Positions 21,552-33,968 of a DNA stretch of 64,000 bases are shown piece by piece; within the stretch, counting starts at the first letter, position 1; each line of letters opens with the position of its first letter. The notes under the pieces are model-generated. The model saw only the letters and a program-made list of their open reading frames with translations, did not search any database and was not told the origin of the DNA. Origin of the DNA: Prorocentrum cordatum (lineage: Eukaryota > Sar > Dinophyceae > Prorocentrales > Prorocentraceae); contig CAUYUJ010014629.1 in assembly GCA_963575745.1 (NCBI GenBank), positions 324,667 to 388,666 of the forward strand, in the 5' to 3' direction. The position numbers were made by a program, and so were the translations under genes.

Positions 21552-23483
21552 TTACCCGCTCAGCCGTCGAAGTCGCGGCGATCCCGCCCCGAAACAGATC
21601 GCGTCTTGGAATTGGGGCAGCACTGCGCCCTTATCCATCGGAGCTGTGAGCAAAAGCCAAGTGAACACACGAGCGACCGACCGCGTAGCCGATCCATACT
21701 CGCAGAAGCCGAGGTCAACTTGGAGAAACGAGGGATATCGGACAAACTGCCGCCAATCAGGAAGGGCCCGAACCATGCTTGGCCTCAGGTGCTCGAAACG
21801 ACACAGGGACAGCGTGCTTGATGCACGCACGAATTCGTCCGACAAAAGCAACGTTATCTCGACATTGTCGATCCAAACCGTCGGCATCTGAACAATGTCG
21901 CCCACGGGGGCCGACCGCACCCACGGTTCGGGCGGACAGGCGGCGACCCCGACTCCATCCTGGAGCCCCTCGGCAGCGAAAGCCAATACGCGCAGAGCGC
22001 CGAAGATCGGATGATTTGCGTGGGACACCCCAGAACGAGCGCGGGACACCCCAAACCATGCGCCAAGCGTGGGACACCCCAAACCAAAACGGCCAAACGC
22101 TTTACAAATCGGGGCCCCGAGAGGCCCAAGCACTGGCGAAAAGAGGCGACGTCGGCGGGGCGCCCAGCGGCGGGCACGTCGAATGCAGCCCCATGCGAGA
22201 GCCCACCTCCACGTCAGACCAGGCGCCCGCCTCGCGGCCGCTGGCGCGGGGCTCGCAGCCTGGCGGGGCACGCTCAGCGGGAAGAAGCCCGAAGCGAACA
22301 CAATCCCGATCAGCTCCGTGAGTTTCCCGAAGCCAGAAGCGAGCGCGATAAGTTCCGTGGGCTTCTCGGAGACTTGATCCCCGAAAGCGGCTGCGCCGGG
22401 CGGCACATCCGCGATACCCTGCCGCGCGCGTTTTCCGCGCCGCCTCTGCTGCCCGAAACTCATCGCCCCCTCTACTTCGCATCCGCTATCGAGCGAGCTC
22501 CAATCAACAAGTCGCGCGAGGCCTGCCACGGCGGAGGGCGCACAACCATCACTGCAGCCCGAGCGCCAGCGGCGCCCGACGGAGCATCGCGCGCACGTCG
22601 GTAGGCACGAGGTCCCAGAGGCTCGCACCCGCGGGAGCGCTTAGCGCCACGGCGCGCAGCGCGGGCCAGAACTCCACGGCGCCCACCAGCATTGACTCGC
22701 TCGTCAACCCCCGTCTTGCCAAGGCGGCCCATCTTCCGCGATGATACCCCACAAGGCGAACGCCGACTTCGCAATCGGCAGCGCCAGCGACCTCGCCAGC
22801 AGACGGTAGCCCTCCGACGGCCCAGGCTGCGCGCGGAAGACGGGCGCGACAAAATCGGCCATCCTGGGCAGCTTCACCCACATTATCCCCCCCGCCACCA
22901 GCATCACCGCGACGAGCGGCAATGGCGGGCGCATTCGTGGAGGGGCGAGGCGGCGCAAGCCGCCTTGCGCCCAAGAGGCGCGGGGCAATGGCCGCCGCCC
23001 GATCACGGGGCGAGGAAGACAGCGCCGAACTGCCGCCGAAGTCGCGCACCCCTCGGCAGGGCCGAAGCCGCCCTGGGCAAAGTCGGTCAAGAAAGCCACC
23101 ATCACGCGCCCAGCAGGCCCACCATGCTGCGGTCGCGCCCGCGCCCGCGCATCCATTCCACGAACCTCTCCGCGCGGCGCTGGCAGCGGGGCCTCGCGGC
23201 ATCCGCGGCGACGGGCGGCCCCGGGAATCCGATGGCCCCGTCGGCCAGCTACCCCAAGCGAAGATGGGCGAGCGCCTGCGCGGCCACCGCCGCCCCGCGC
23301 CTGCGCGCGAGCACCCGGGGCCGCTGCTTCTACCTCGAAGCCTCGCCGAGGACAACCCTTTGGAGCCACCATGGCCCCCCAAATAGCCGCCGAATTCCAA
23401 AGGAGTTGCGCGGCAATTTTTTGTTGTTTAAAACATGCAGCGCTGGGCGCGTAGGCCAGCCTGCAATGCCCCCTGACGAGCAT
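21552..23483 (-). other. GC-rich stretch with overlapping minus-strand open frames
   Basis: Long overlapping open frames on minus (21552-22628, 22549-23400, 22704-23483) and several on plus. Some peptide stretches look natural (VWIDNVEITLLLSDEFVRAS near 21850; MWVKLPRMADFVAPVFRAQP near 22850), but no frame is clearly favoured and no family is recognised. A GGGACACCCCA word repeats three times at 22021-22080. It could be an eroded gene or chance openness. Confidence 0.2.
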
Positions 23484-23689
23484 CCACGTTGAACCAAAAA
23501 ATTACCGCGGTCGTCGCCATGGTCACCTCCAAAGCCACAAGATAACAAATGTTACAATCATCGTCGGGCTGAGGTCAGGTCAGCCTGCGTCGCCGCACAT
23601 CGACTCTTTGCCGCAGCTGAGTGATGCGAGCTCACAGCAGCATTCGTCGACAGCTGTCAAAGCAAAACCGCCGAAATGGTCCTTGAAAG

Positions 23690-23880
23690 GGCCGCCAGGA
23701 GGGCCGCCGAAATTGCCGCCGAAATCGCCGCCGAAAATGCCGCCGAAATTGCCGCCGAACTTGCCGCCGAACTTGCCGCCGAACTCACCGCCGAAATTGC
23801 CGCCGAAGTATCTGCGAACTCCGCCAAAATAGCCGCCGGAATTCAGCCGCCGAAATCGCCGCCGAAATTCAGCCGCCGAA
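23690..23880 (+). repeat. GCCGCCGAA(A/T)TT 12-mer array, direct arm
   Basis: About 15 imperfect 12 nt units of GCCGCCGAAATT and GCCGCCGAACTT. The complementary array at 23970-24085 makes a long potential hairpin. Confidence 0.85.
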
Positions 23881-23969
23881 GTGTTCATTGCCCCGTCGCA
23901 AGCGAAATCGCTGCTCTATAAGCACGATGACGCCGCGGACACAGGCATATAGAGTCACAGCCAAGGTCA

Positions 23970-24085
23970 GGCGGCAATTTCGGCGGCAATTCCGGCAGCC
24001 CTTTCGACGGCTCCTTCGGCGGCCCCTTCGGCGGCAATCTCGGCGGCCCCTTCGACTGCTCTTTCGGCGGCCATTTCGACGACGT
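23970..24085 (-). repeat. GGCGGCAATTTC array, inverted arm
   Basis: Inverted copies of the 12-mer at 23690-23880, decayed to GGCGGCAATTCC and TTCGGCGGCC. Confidence 0.75.
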
Positions 24086-24215
24086 TGCTTTTGCCAACTG
24101 TCGACAATGGCTGCCGGCAGCTCTCGGCGCTCGGCGGCCCCAGCGGGCCCTGAGAGGGCCCTCGAAGGGCCTCGCCAGAATTTCGCGGCGCAGCCAGCCG
24201 TCGCCGCGACGCGGA

Positions 24216-24235
24216 GCAGGACGACGACGACGACG

Positions 24236-24283
<48 letters not shown>

Positions 24284-24355
24284 ACGACGACGACAACATG
24301 ACGACGACGACGCCGACGGCGACGACGACGACGATGACGACGACGACGACGACGA

Positions 24356-24398
<43 letters not shown>

Positions 24399-24405
24399 AC
24401 CCGCG
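24216..24405. repeat. ACG triplet microsatellite
   Basis: ACGACGACG with GCGACG interruptions. Confidence 0.9.
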
Positions 24406-24474
24406 CGGCGGCTCAGGGGGCGGGCCTCGGGCGACATGGCCGCCAAGGCGCCGGCGCTCTTCTCCTCCAGCGGG

Positions 24475-24650
24475 GGTGGGAGGAGGGGGAGGCGCCTTCA
24501 CCGTGAGAGATCGCTCTGGGGCTCCAAGGGGAGGAGGGGGGAGGGAGGAGCCGGAGCAGGAGTCGTGGGCGCCTTCACCTTGAGAGATCGCTCTGGGGCT
24601 CCAAGGGGAGGAGGGGGGAGGGAGGAGCCGGAGCAGGAGTCGTGGAGTAG
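24475..24650 (+). repeat. Tandem duplication, about 79 bp unit
   Basis: Two nearly identical units: GCGCCTTCACC, GAGAGATCGCTCTGGGGCTC, CAAGGGGAGGAGG and GAGCCGGAGCAGGAGTCGTG. Confidence 0.9.
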
Positions 24651-24659
24651 AGTGGGCAC

Positions 24660-25244
24660 CGCTGCGGATGCAGGATAATTACCCACTTACAGAAACGACT
24701 TGGGCCTCGGGCCCTTCGAGCGTCGACTCGGGACCTCGGGGATTAAACCCCGCTTAACCCTGCAAACGCATTCCATACCCGTACTAGGCATCATACCTGC
24801 ACAACCACTTTTGAAGCAATAAAGAGCCTGATCGGCTATTGTCCCACACTTCGAGCATAGTCAGACCTGAAGGGTCGGATGAACATTCAGAGTGTGCGTC
24901 ATGTGAGCCAAACACTCCGCGGTATGAATTCGAACCCCCGTGGTAGGAAAAAACATCACATCAACATCATACAACCTCGGACACTCAGACTGTCAGAATT
25001 CTTCTTTCACAATGGCGAGGGTGGCTGATGGATGGCACCGCAGGCGCCCCCTCTGAAAATCAGATCACACGTGCTTAGAAAACAGATCGGCGACGGCAGC
25101 AGCTGACGGGAGGGGGGTGGAGGAGGGGGGGGGCAATCACTAGAACCCCTCCAAAAATCCCACCAGCCCCTTGGGCGCAGGTGGTCTAACGATTACTTTC
25201 TTTCCTCGTGCAAAAACTGTTCTTCCCCCTAGCCCCTCCCCTGG
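24660..25244. other. No gene seen
   Basis: Mixed-composition sequence without a coding frame. A TTCGAACCCCC string at 24931 resembles a tRNA T-arm, but no cloverleaf could be built around it. Confidence 0.4.
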
Positions 25245-25670
25245 ACCAGAGGGCGGATGCTTTTCAAAATGTGGTCCTCATTTTAGCGCCGCGCACATTC
25301 GTTTAATCTTCAAGAGTTTCACGGATTCCCATCATCAACGCACCAGAGATAATGTTGTGGAAGGATTCAGGATTATGCGGGTGCACCAGTTACGCTGATT
25401 CTCTGTGTTGAAGTCCTAGGAATGGCGTTCTGGCACGATTCAGGATCGTCAAAACGCAAGTCAGGTTGATTCGTGGCGTCGGAATCTCGATAACAATGTT
25501 TTGGCATGCTTCAAGGTCTTCAAACGGGTGTCTTCCAACGAGGCAGTTCCATATGGAAATGAACCATTGTAGGGGCCTATGGAGAGGGAGGTTAGAAGCA
25601 GGGTTCACTCCAACATCGCTGATGACTCTTGGGTTTACACTGGTCCTCCTCCTCCTACTCCTTCTCCTCG
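25245..25670 (+). repeat. About 400 bp dispersed repeat ending in CCT run, copy 2
   Basis: Follows 7848-8260 block by block, starting with one 82 bp-type unit (TTTAGCGCCGCGCACATTCG) and ending TTGGGTTTACACTGGTCCTC before a short decayed CCT run. Confidence 0.75.
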
Positions 25671-26261
25671 TTCTCCTTCTCTTTTCTGGTTCTCTCCCAC
25701 CTGTTCCCCCAAGGCGGTCCACGACGGCGGGGGGCCACATAGTCCGATAGCTTGGCCAAACCTCAGCCCAACGTTTCGCCGAATGGACGTTGCCTCAGGG
25801 CAGGGGGAGATCGTGACTCGCCGCAGGCGTCTTCGACAGTCCCCACACGTCCCCCGGCCGGTTCCGCCAGCGGTCTGGTGGAGCTCCTCGCCCATCAGCA
25901 CCAGCAGCTGCCCCGCCTCCTCCCGAGGCACGCCGCGCAGCAGCAGGGCAACCTTGAGGGCACGCGGGCGAAGAGAACGGAAGGGCACAGACCGAGTTCG
26001 CCGAAAGAACGCCGACGAGTAACTCTGTACGTATGTGTATCCGCCGGCCCCCTTGCGGGGCCACCAGGCTGCGAGGATGAGGATTGCAGCTCCCTGTTCC
26101 AGTCGCAGCTTCCAGTTTCCACGGTTACAGTCCTGCTTTCTGCTTCCTTACTGTTAAGTGTTGCTGAACGCGCGAGGGGGGGGAGCCCCAAACCAGCTTT
26201 TTTCCCACGCCCAAATCGCGTTGTCTGAATTCCTGGGGCGTGGGACACAAAAATTCATAAG

Positions 26262-26765
26262 ATCCGCGTCCTCGAAGCCGTAATCCTTCGCAAATTACGC
26301 CGTATTCGCGTCCCCGAGGCCATAAACCCTCGTACATTACCCGATATTCGCGTCCCCGAAACCATATTCCTTTTTGCAAATCATCCCATATATGCGTCCC
26401 CGAGGCAACAATGTAAATTACGCAATCATCGCGCCCCCGAAGCCATAAACCCGTGTAGTTCACAAGATTCGCGCCCCCGAAGCCATCAGAAACCCCCGAA
26501 AATTACAATATTCGCGTCCCCAGGCCACAAACCAATACAAAATATACCATATTGGCGCCCCCGAGACCGCAAACCAGTGTAAAGTATACAATAGTCGCGC
26601 CCCCGAGGCCATCAACCCTTGTGAATTACTCTGTATGTGCGTCCCCGAGGCTACAAACCTTCGTAAATGACCCAATATTCGTGTCCGCGAAGCCATAAAC
26701 CATCGTAAATGGCATAATATTCGCGCCACCGAAACCATAAACTCTCGTACATTCATCTTGGCCCT
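26262..26765. repeat. Tandem array, about 42 bp unit, 12 copies
   Basis: The word CGCGTCCCCGA or CGCGCCCCCGA starts each unit near 26266, 26309, 26351, 26394, 26429, 26470, 26513, 26553, 26596, 26638, 26680 and 26722. Each is followed by AGCCATAAACC, TCGTAAATTAC and ATATT. Confidence 0.9.
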
Positions 26766-27505
26766 CGCGTGAGGTCCCGACATTGCTTCACGTCAGCGCC
26801 CAGACATCCCAACACAGCTCTGACAAGTCCCATTCTAAAAGAGGGGGGCCAGCGGCATGGGGGCGAAGCCCTTACGGATATAAACCATAAACATACACAC
26901 GTGAACAAAAATATTAGCTAGTGTGGACCACAAACAGTAACTTCGTGCACTGTGGAGGTAACAACTGCGCGGTAGGATGCCAGGGCCTTGGATAAGGACA
27001 CGACAAGGATGCCAGGGCATTGAAGGCCATTTCGAAGCTGTTCGAGCCGGGCGCGGCCAACGAAAGTGGCCAAGGATGGGCCGAGGAGGCAAGGATGCAA
27101 GGGGGGTACCCTTGGGAAGGTAGCCCATCCCTACTATGCGGGGTTGAGTGCACAATGGAACTTGGAGCTGCATTCATACCGGAGGCCGTGCCCCCGCTGC
27201 GAACCGCACGGGGGAGGAGGGGGGCGACTTCAACGACTTCCACGCCGACCACGACGACAACGGCACGACGAGGGAGAAGGGAGCAGGGAGCAGGGAGGAG
27301 GGAAACGCGGAAGGAGGCGGAGGCACAGGCGGTGGAGGCGAAGGGGAAGACTGCTGATGCAGCAGCAAGAGCAGCAGGAGCAGGGGAAACGAGCCCGAGG
27401 GAGGCCATCAGCAGGACGAGGAGGCGCAGGCATGGAGAGGCGGAGCGGGAGGAACCAGAGGCAGAGGGATGAAGAGCAGAAGGAGCAGGCGGGCGGAAAA
27501 AAACA
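26766..27505. other. No confident gene
   Basis: Short frames only. 27270-27500 is purine-rich (GAG/AGG/CAGG) and encodes only low-complexity peptides. Confidence 0.35.
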
Positions 27506-27508
27506 GAA

Positions 27509-27509
<1 letters not shown>

Positions 27510-27567
<58 letters not shown>

Positions 27568-27604
27568 CAAACAAACAAACAACAAAAACAACCACAACAC
27601 CACC

Positions 27605-27640
<36 letters not shown>

Positions 27641-27642
27641 CA
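27510..27642. repeat. CAA microsatellite
   Basis: AACAACAAC with short AAACAAAC and CCACAACACC breaks. Confidence 0.9.
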
Positions 27643-28400
27643 TTTAAGACTGGGGACACTCCGTTCTCACCAGTGCCAGGGTTTTCATAGGAGGCGGGCA
27701 ATACCCCCACTTTGTGGGGGGGCCGGTTCAAGCTCTACCAAATTTCCATACGACTCTTCGCCACCACCCACACCCAGCTTCCCGCCCTATGACGTTCGGA
27801 CACTTCACTTCGTGGCATGCGGACGACCGTGGCTACTATTCAGGGCCCCGCGGCCGACGACGACGGCGTGCGCGCGCGAAGAAAAAACGAATGTGTCCCG
27901 CATGGTATTATTTGACAGGGATGATGGCCCTGGCAGGTGCGCAACCGTTGTCGCAGAAGTTCGAAAAAGTTGCTCGCAAAAGCCCGTTTGACAGAAATGT
28001 TTAAAAAGTGTTGGGTTTCCTACGAATCCGCAAGAGCGCGCGGGATGAGATTTTGACAATTTTTTGTTGAAAAACCATTGGTTTTTTGATGTTTTTATGT
28101 TAAAATCGCTGCGAACACTAAGGTTTTGGAAGGATTTCGTCTTGCGCGCGCGAATGTCCACTTTACCTTATTTTTTGCAAGGGATTCTTGAAATTTGATT
28201 ATATTAGAACAAGAAATGTCATTTTCTATTGTTTTTTGCAAGGGAAAGCGGATTACAACAAAACAACCGGATCCTGTACACACCCTCTTTTCTGAGGCTT
28301 CCTCACGAAAATGATGAAAATGTAGCTGCGGCCTAGGCGGCGCAGGGGGGGCGCGCACCAGGGGGCCCAACAATAATTATTCTTTAGAATAAATAATGTT
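27643..28400. other. No gene seen; AT-richer island
   Basis: Positions 28000-28260 are clearly less GC-rich than the surroundings and contain TTTTTTGCAAGGGA twice (28170 and 28230). No protein is supported. Confidence 0.4.
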
Positions 28401-28401
28401 C

Positions 28402-28441
28402 AACAGCAGCAACAACAACAACAACAACAAACAACAACAAC

Positions 28442-28500
<59 letters not shown>

Positions 28501-28920
28501 GCAGCAGCAGCAGCAACAACAACAACAACATCAACAAAACGCCGCAGCAGGACTGAGGAGGAGCGACGGGGGACGAGAAAGGGGGAGGCGCGGGAGGAGC
28601 AGGAGGAGGAGGAGGAGGAGGAGGAGGAGGGAAGAGGAAGGGGTAGACCAGAGTAGAGAACTGAGGTCTGCCGGCCAGCCGCTGCGGGCCGTGCTGTGTG
28701 CGTGGCACGCGAGGGAGCGCTCGGGCAGACCAGACCGAGGCAGGCACGAAACCAAACTTCAGCACCAAGGTGCAATAAAACAGATGGTTGCTCCACAGAG
28801 CTCAAGGAGGGGGAGGAGGAGGGGGAAGAGGGGGAGGAGGAGGAGGAGGAGGAGGAGGAAGTGGAGGAGGAGGAGGAGGAGGACGAAGAGAAGGAGGAGG
28901 AGAAGGAAGAGGAAAAGTAG
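28402..28920. repeat. CAA microsatellite followed by GGA microsatellites
   Basis: CAA/CAG run 28402-28535, GGA runs 28600-28640 and 28803-28920. The poly-Gln, poly-Thr and poly-Glu frames are repeat artefacts. Confidence 0.9.
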
Positions 28921-30084
28921 ACGGAGAAGGGCTGAAGCAATGCCCAACCCTTACCCAGCAGTTACCAGACATGAACACTACTCTCCTCTCTTCCCCGACT
29001 ACGTGCTGAAATTGTGTGGGAGGGGTAGAAGGTCAGGTATGGCGCGCGCCTGACTTGATGTGAATACTACTCTCCGCTCTCCCCCGACTGCGTGCGAGCG
29101 ATTGTCGCCTCTCTTGCGCACAAAGGATCGAACATTGATTGGCATTACAGTGTTGTTCCATGGGGACGTTTTGTGTTTTCAAATGGCGTTCCCATTGCGT
29201 GGGCATCGTGTCAGGATCGGCGCGTTACTACTGTGTTTCAGATACGGGCATATGTTGGTCCCACCCTTCTCCGACGTGCCGCTGTTGCCTCGTTGCTCGT
29301 CCCGTTGTCTCCGCCCCATTGCCCACAACTCATACACCCGGCCGCGTGCCACCCCCTTTTGCCTCTTCCTACTCATTCCTATACTGCGCACTCTTCCTAT
29401 GTTCGCGTTGTTTGATCAACTTTCCGATCTCAGCGCGCACGACCGCCATTGATCACTGCCGCCTGCCCGACCTGCCTGCCTCATGGCCGTCACCAGCTGC
29501 CTCAGCAGGGTACATGCTTAACCCTATATTCGATGCTGCACGCCCTGGCCACGTATTCAGAGGATGGGCTGGCATACCCGAGAACTGGCCACACTGGCCC
29601 ACACTTCCCTCGCTGCGTCCGCCCACTGCCGCATTCCTTCCTGCTACCCGACTACCCGCCTGGTCTGACGTCCGTCTCGCCCCTGCCCTTCGCTCGAAAT
29701 CCCAACGCACTCAGTACCACTCCGTAACTCCGCTTGTGTATGTTGCGCCCCACTGAGGCGATCAAATCCTTCCCTCCGTGGGCACTCGCATCCACATGCG
29801 GGACGCCCTCACTCCACTGACTTGTCAGGACACAATCCGTGACTCCAATTGCCTACTAGAACCGCACGCGCGCTCAGGCTTTCCTGCGGTAAGGCCCCCT
29901 GTCAAGACAAATCCCGCCCCCTTGGGCAGCCTCTCCCACGTCTGCTCCACAGCCAGAGACGCACAAACCCATTCACCCCTTTTTCTTGTCAGATCGTGAG
30001 TCGCCCACCCACAGTGGGACGTCACAGTACCCGACAGTATCATGCTTACGAGACCTCCTCTTCCTCCTGCTCAACCTCCTGATC
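28921..30084. other. No confident gene
   Basis: Moderate-GC sequence with Cys/Pro-rich frames on plus that lack domain features. GAACACTACTCTCC and GAATACTACTCTCC near 28973 and 29061 mark a weak 88 bp duplication. Confidence 0.35.
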
Positions 30085-30165
30085 ATGCACAACCTCCTCT
30101 TCTTCCTCCTCCTCCTCCTCCTCCTCCTCCTCCTCCTCCTCCTCCGCGTCCTCCTCCTCCTACAA
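30085..30165. repeat. CCT microsatellite
   Basis: CTCCTCCTCC run of about 65 nt, with short interruptions. Confidence 0.85.
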
Positions 30166-30739
30166 TGCACATAGCTCCCGTTCTGATTATGTCATTTGGG
30201 GGATCCAGGTCCGCTGGGACCCCCATCGGCGGATAGCGACAAATCAGCACTATGGGAAGGGGGGGAGAATGCCAGCTGTGGCGCGCGTGCGCACCTCGCT
30301 TGAACCTCTTCCCTCTCCCGATTCCCTCCTCCACCCTCCTCCATGTTCCTCCTGCTGCTGCGCCTCCTCCCGGTACTCCGCCCGTTCCTCATCCCTTCTT
30401 CCGCTCCTCATCGTCCTGCCTTTGCCCCCCCTGCAGTGGGCTGGAACACCCTGGAGCGCCCTGAAGCACCTCGGGTGGAGGAAGAGGATGCGGGACAAGG
30501 ACGGAGAGGACGGAGGCAGGAGAGCTGAGGGAGTAGACGGCGGAGGAGGGGGGAGAGGAAAGGACGACGACGGCCGCGGCGACGGCGACGAAAAGCCCGT
30601 CGCGGTACAGCCTCCCGCGGCTCCATGAGCACGACCGCCTCACGGCGCGCCTTCAGACGCACGAACCGCTCCTCCGCCTCGTCATCGGACTCGTCCTGGG
30701 CGCCCGGCGTCGTCGTCGCCGCCGCCCTCGTCGTCGTCG

Positions 30740-31090
30740 GCGTCGTCGCCGCCGCGACCATGGTCGGCGGAGGACAGCCTGGCCCGGCACAGCACCCACT
30801 TCTCGTTCTGGAACCTCCGCAAGGCACTGCAAGACGGCACAGCAAGGCAGGGTACGTGTTTCACGTCCCAGGCACGGCACGCCACACTCTCGCCTTCTGA
30901 GACCTGGGCACACCACGGCACAACCGGCGAGCACGGCACGGCAAGTCTGCGGGGCATGGCAGGGCACGGCACGCGGGCACGCCCTCCGCACTTTTCTGGA
31001 ACCTGAGGAACGGCACCGCACGGCTAGTGCTTCGCACTCGAGAAAACCGATGCACATCACGGCACGGCACACGGGCACGGGCACGGGCAC
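30740..31090. repeat. GGCACGGCA cryptic repeat
   Basis: Drifting copies of GGCACGGCACGC and GGGCACGGGCAC through a 350 bp stretch. No gene. Confidence 0.5.
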
Positions 31091-31212
31091 GGCAATCTCG
31101 AGAGAAGTCTCCGAGCAGCCCAGACCTTCAGCCAGCACGGGCTCGAGACCACCAGGATACTGGCACGAACTCCAAAGGGTGGCTCTGTGCAGTCTACTCC
31201 AAATCCCTGATT

Positions 31213-31392
31213 ACTCGACCCCCCCCTGAAAACCGGACCCCCCTCCAAATGCGACCTAATATTCCGGACCCCCTCTTCGACGGGGCGCCTGCATAAACCG
31301 GACCCCCTAAGCTCCAATCCAAAGAAAGCGCCCAAATAAACCGGACCCCCCAGTTACAAAAAAGGCGCCTCAAAAAACCGGACCCGCGGGAC
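31213..31392. repeat. AACCGGACCCCC interspersed units
   Basis: AAACCGGACCCCC recurs at about 31228, 31295, 31338 and 31375, with AATATTCCGGACCCC at 31260. Spacing is irregular (35-45 bp). Confidence 0.6.
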
Positions 31393-31727
31393 GATTGATA
31401 AGGGATTTGGGGTACGGGGTGCCATCCATTCAGCCCATTCCTTGGAGTGCAATGCATTCGGGGGTGCATCCAAAGAAATTCAAACTATCCATGGCGCTCC
31501 TGCGCAGACGGAATGCAACGGCTCCTGCAGAGGATCCCCCCCATAAAAAACAGTAGCTCCCCCATACAATTCAAGAGGGCCAAGAATAACTCCCCAAAAC
31601 GACTCAAGAAGGACCCAAGCGGATTACACGCCGCCCCAGGAACATTGCAACACACCTACTCATCCACCTCGTCGTCGTCCGTCCCCGCCTCTTCGTCGCA
31701 TTCATCCCGTCATCTTCGTCGCCGTCC

Positions 31728-32003
31728 TCATCTTCTCTCGTGTTGATAGATGGGCTGTGGCCAGTGATATGACGCATGTTCCAAGTACTCCGCACAACCT
31801 GTCACCAGCGCCGCATTCACAACGTCGAAGTCACATTCAACGACACAATATCCATCATAATCTTCACTGATATCGTCGTCTTTGTCGTGATAATCCAGCA
31901 CAGTATTGTCACCGTCTGCGTCGTCAGCGCCGTCAACGTATGTATGCGTTTCATCAGAATCACTGTCATCCTCGCGGCTGTACATCATCGACGTCAAGCG
32001 CAC
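31728..32003 (-). CDS. Possible acidic coding exon, function unknown
   Basis: A 91-codon minus-strand frame starting from ATG or GTG-type codons near 32003. The product is rich in Asp/Glu but not a simple repeat: EDDSDSDETHTYVDGADD, then DYHDKDDDISEDYDGY, CVVECDFDVVNAALVTGC and EYLEHASYHWPQPIY. The varied C-terminal half, with aromatic and Cys residues, argues for genuine coding. No neighbouring exon was identified. The other strand and frames show less natural sequence. An intact gene would need splicing on either side. Confidence 0.35.
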   Translation of the reverse strand: MRLTSMMYSREDDSDSDETHTYVDGADDADGDNTVLDYHDKDDDISEDYDGYCVVECDFDVVNAALVTGCAEYLEHASYHWPQPIYQHERR

Positions 32004-32599
32004 TTACACCCACCATCGTGATCTCCCCTTCATCCTCACCATTGCCAAATGTACGTCAGCATCGCATTGATAGTGAGCATCGACTGGGTCCTCAGTACAA
32101 GTCGAACCCATACCATGGAGGCCCCCAGTAGTTCTTGGGAGGACGTCAGTGCACGAACGGGGTGATGGAATCCGACGGGTCTACGAATATCGAGGGGTTA
32201 GCCGACTTCAGGATGTAGTACGACCTGTCCTGATCACAAGACAAATGGCTCTCACCAAAAAATCCCACAAGAGATCATGCCCAAGATTTGGTCTGAAAGT
32301 GGTGCCACGAGGTGCCGTGGAAAGCGGGCTACAACTCCCCCCCTGCGGCGTCGCCTTGGGCGCCTCGTGGGCCGTCTGCGACACCCTCGACACAGGTCGA
32401 CGAGACCCAAATCGTTTATCCGTTCTGGCTTGTTCGAACGAGGCCTCCAAGATCGCCCCCAGACGGCCCCCTTGTCTCCCCAGAGAGGCTCAAGAAGTCT
32501 CAAGGACGGCCCCAAGAGGAGCACAACTCACCTGGCGAAGGACCCAACCATTGCAGCTGTGAGCAACGTAGTTGTATGTACCGCATTCGGAGGAGCTCC

Positions 32600-33170
32600 C
32601 TACAGGGCCACGAAACGTGTAAGGGGTATGCCAAAATGGGTGCGGTGGGCGCATGCGAACGCAGCCACTGGGGCCGTCGGTAAAGCTCCCTCTGGGGCCA
32701 CCAAATGTGTGAGGGGTGTGCCAAAATGGGTGCGGTGGGCGCGTGCAAATGCAGCCACTGGGGCCGTCGGTGGAGTTCCCTATGGGGCCGCGAAACGTGT
32801 GAGGCGTGTGCCAAAATGGGTGCGGTGGGAATATGCGAACGCAGCCACTGGGGCCGTCGGTGGAGCTCCCTATGGGGCCACGAAACGTGTGCGGGGTGTA
32901 CGGAAATGGTGCGGTGGGAGCATGCGAACGCAGCCACTGGGGCCGTCGGTGGAGCTCCCTCTGGGACACGAAACGTGTGAGGTGTGCAAGAGCAAATGCG
33001 GTGGGCGCATGCGAACGCAGCCACTGGGGCCATGGGTGGAGCCCCCTATGGGAGCACGAAACGTGTGAGGTGTACCAGATGGGTGCGGTGGGCGCATGCG
33101 AACGCAGCCACTGGGGCCGTTGGTGGAGCTCCCTGTGGGGCCAGGGAACGTGTGAGGCGTGTGAGGAAAC
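32600..33170 (+). repeat. Tandem array, about 90 bp unit, 6 copies
   Basis: TGCGGTGGGCGCATGCGAAC starts units at 32641, 32731, 32821, 32910, 32997 and 33084. It is followed by GCAGCCACTGGGGCCGTCGG and TGGAGCTCCCTATGGGGCCA. The first units are 90 bp, so a 30-residue repeat (KWVRWAHANAATGAVGGAPY) stays in frame; later units of 89 and 87 bp break or shift the frame. Confidence 0.85.
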
Positions 33171-33309
33171 AGAGACATGCGCATGGCAGAGGCAAGGATT
33201 GGTAAGGTAGGATGAGGGAGGAGAGGGAGGAAGGAGGCGGGAGAGCGGGGCGCTATCTATTCGAAACGAAAGCCCAACACCACAGGATGGTTAGAACGAA
33301 CGCGCCACC

Positions 33310-33505
33310 GCAAGACCACAGACCCACCCCCCCAAGATGGACCCAAGAGACTTCCCAGAGGCCTCCAGGTGACTCCCAAGAGGCCCCCAAAAGGCCTCCA
33401 GAGAGCATCCACAAGCACCCGACCCAAGAAGCTGCCGAGATACCTCCAAGAAACCCCAAAGAGGCTCCCCGAGAGACCCCACGAGGCCTCCAAAGGCATC
33501 TGACA
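33310..33505. repeat. CCAAGAGGCC cryptic decamer tract
   Basis: CCCAAGAGGCCCCC, CCAAGATGGACCC and CCTCCAAGAAACCCC in drifting copies. Confidence 0.5.
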
Positions 33506-33968
33506 AACGACAGGCACAGTGACGAGACGGGCCGAAGGCCACTGAGTAACATCATATACATTGTGGTGGTGTTTTATGGGGATGTTGTGAAAGACCTGAA
33601 GACGACCCACGACCCTGGCGGGCATTGGCTTGCCAGCCTGACCAGGGGGGCGATATCCGTCGGGGTCCGCGCCCAAACTCTCTCTCTCTCCCTCTCTCGT
33701 GTTGATTTCACACCGTCTTTTGTGGGCCGAGGGGCCCCCAACACTCGTACCGGTTCATGCCTTGGGTCATGTTTTATAGCCCGTGGGGCCCACAACGGGC
33801 CTCCAGCGCTGAGGGCCAAGAAACTCATCGGGAAACTAAAACCTCAGGAGTCATGAATTTCTGTGGCGCAGGACCTGGGAGGTTGCTTTACTTCATGCTC
33901 AGTTACGGCACCCGGGGGAGGGCGGGGAGGGCGGGGTGAGCGGGGGCGCGCTGAGATCGCCACGATGC

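Noticed and set aside
24931-24945. TTCGAACCCCC as part of a tRNA gene
   Set aside because: No complementary T-stem, acceptor stem or anticodon loop could be placed on either strand.
32620-32820. GCCAAAATGG in the 90 bp repeat as a leader fragment
   Set aside because: Only ten bases match, the flanks (GTGTG, GTGCGG) do not continue the leader, and it is part of a tandem unit.
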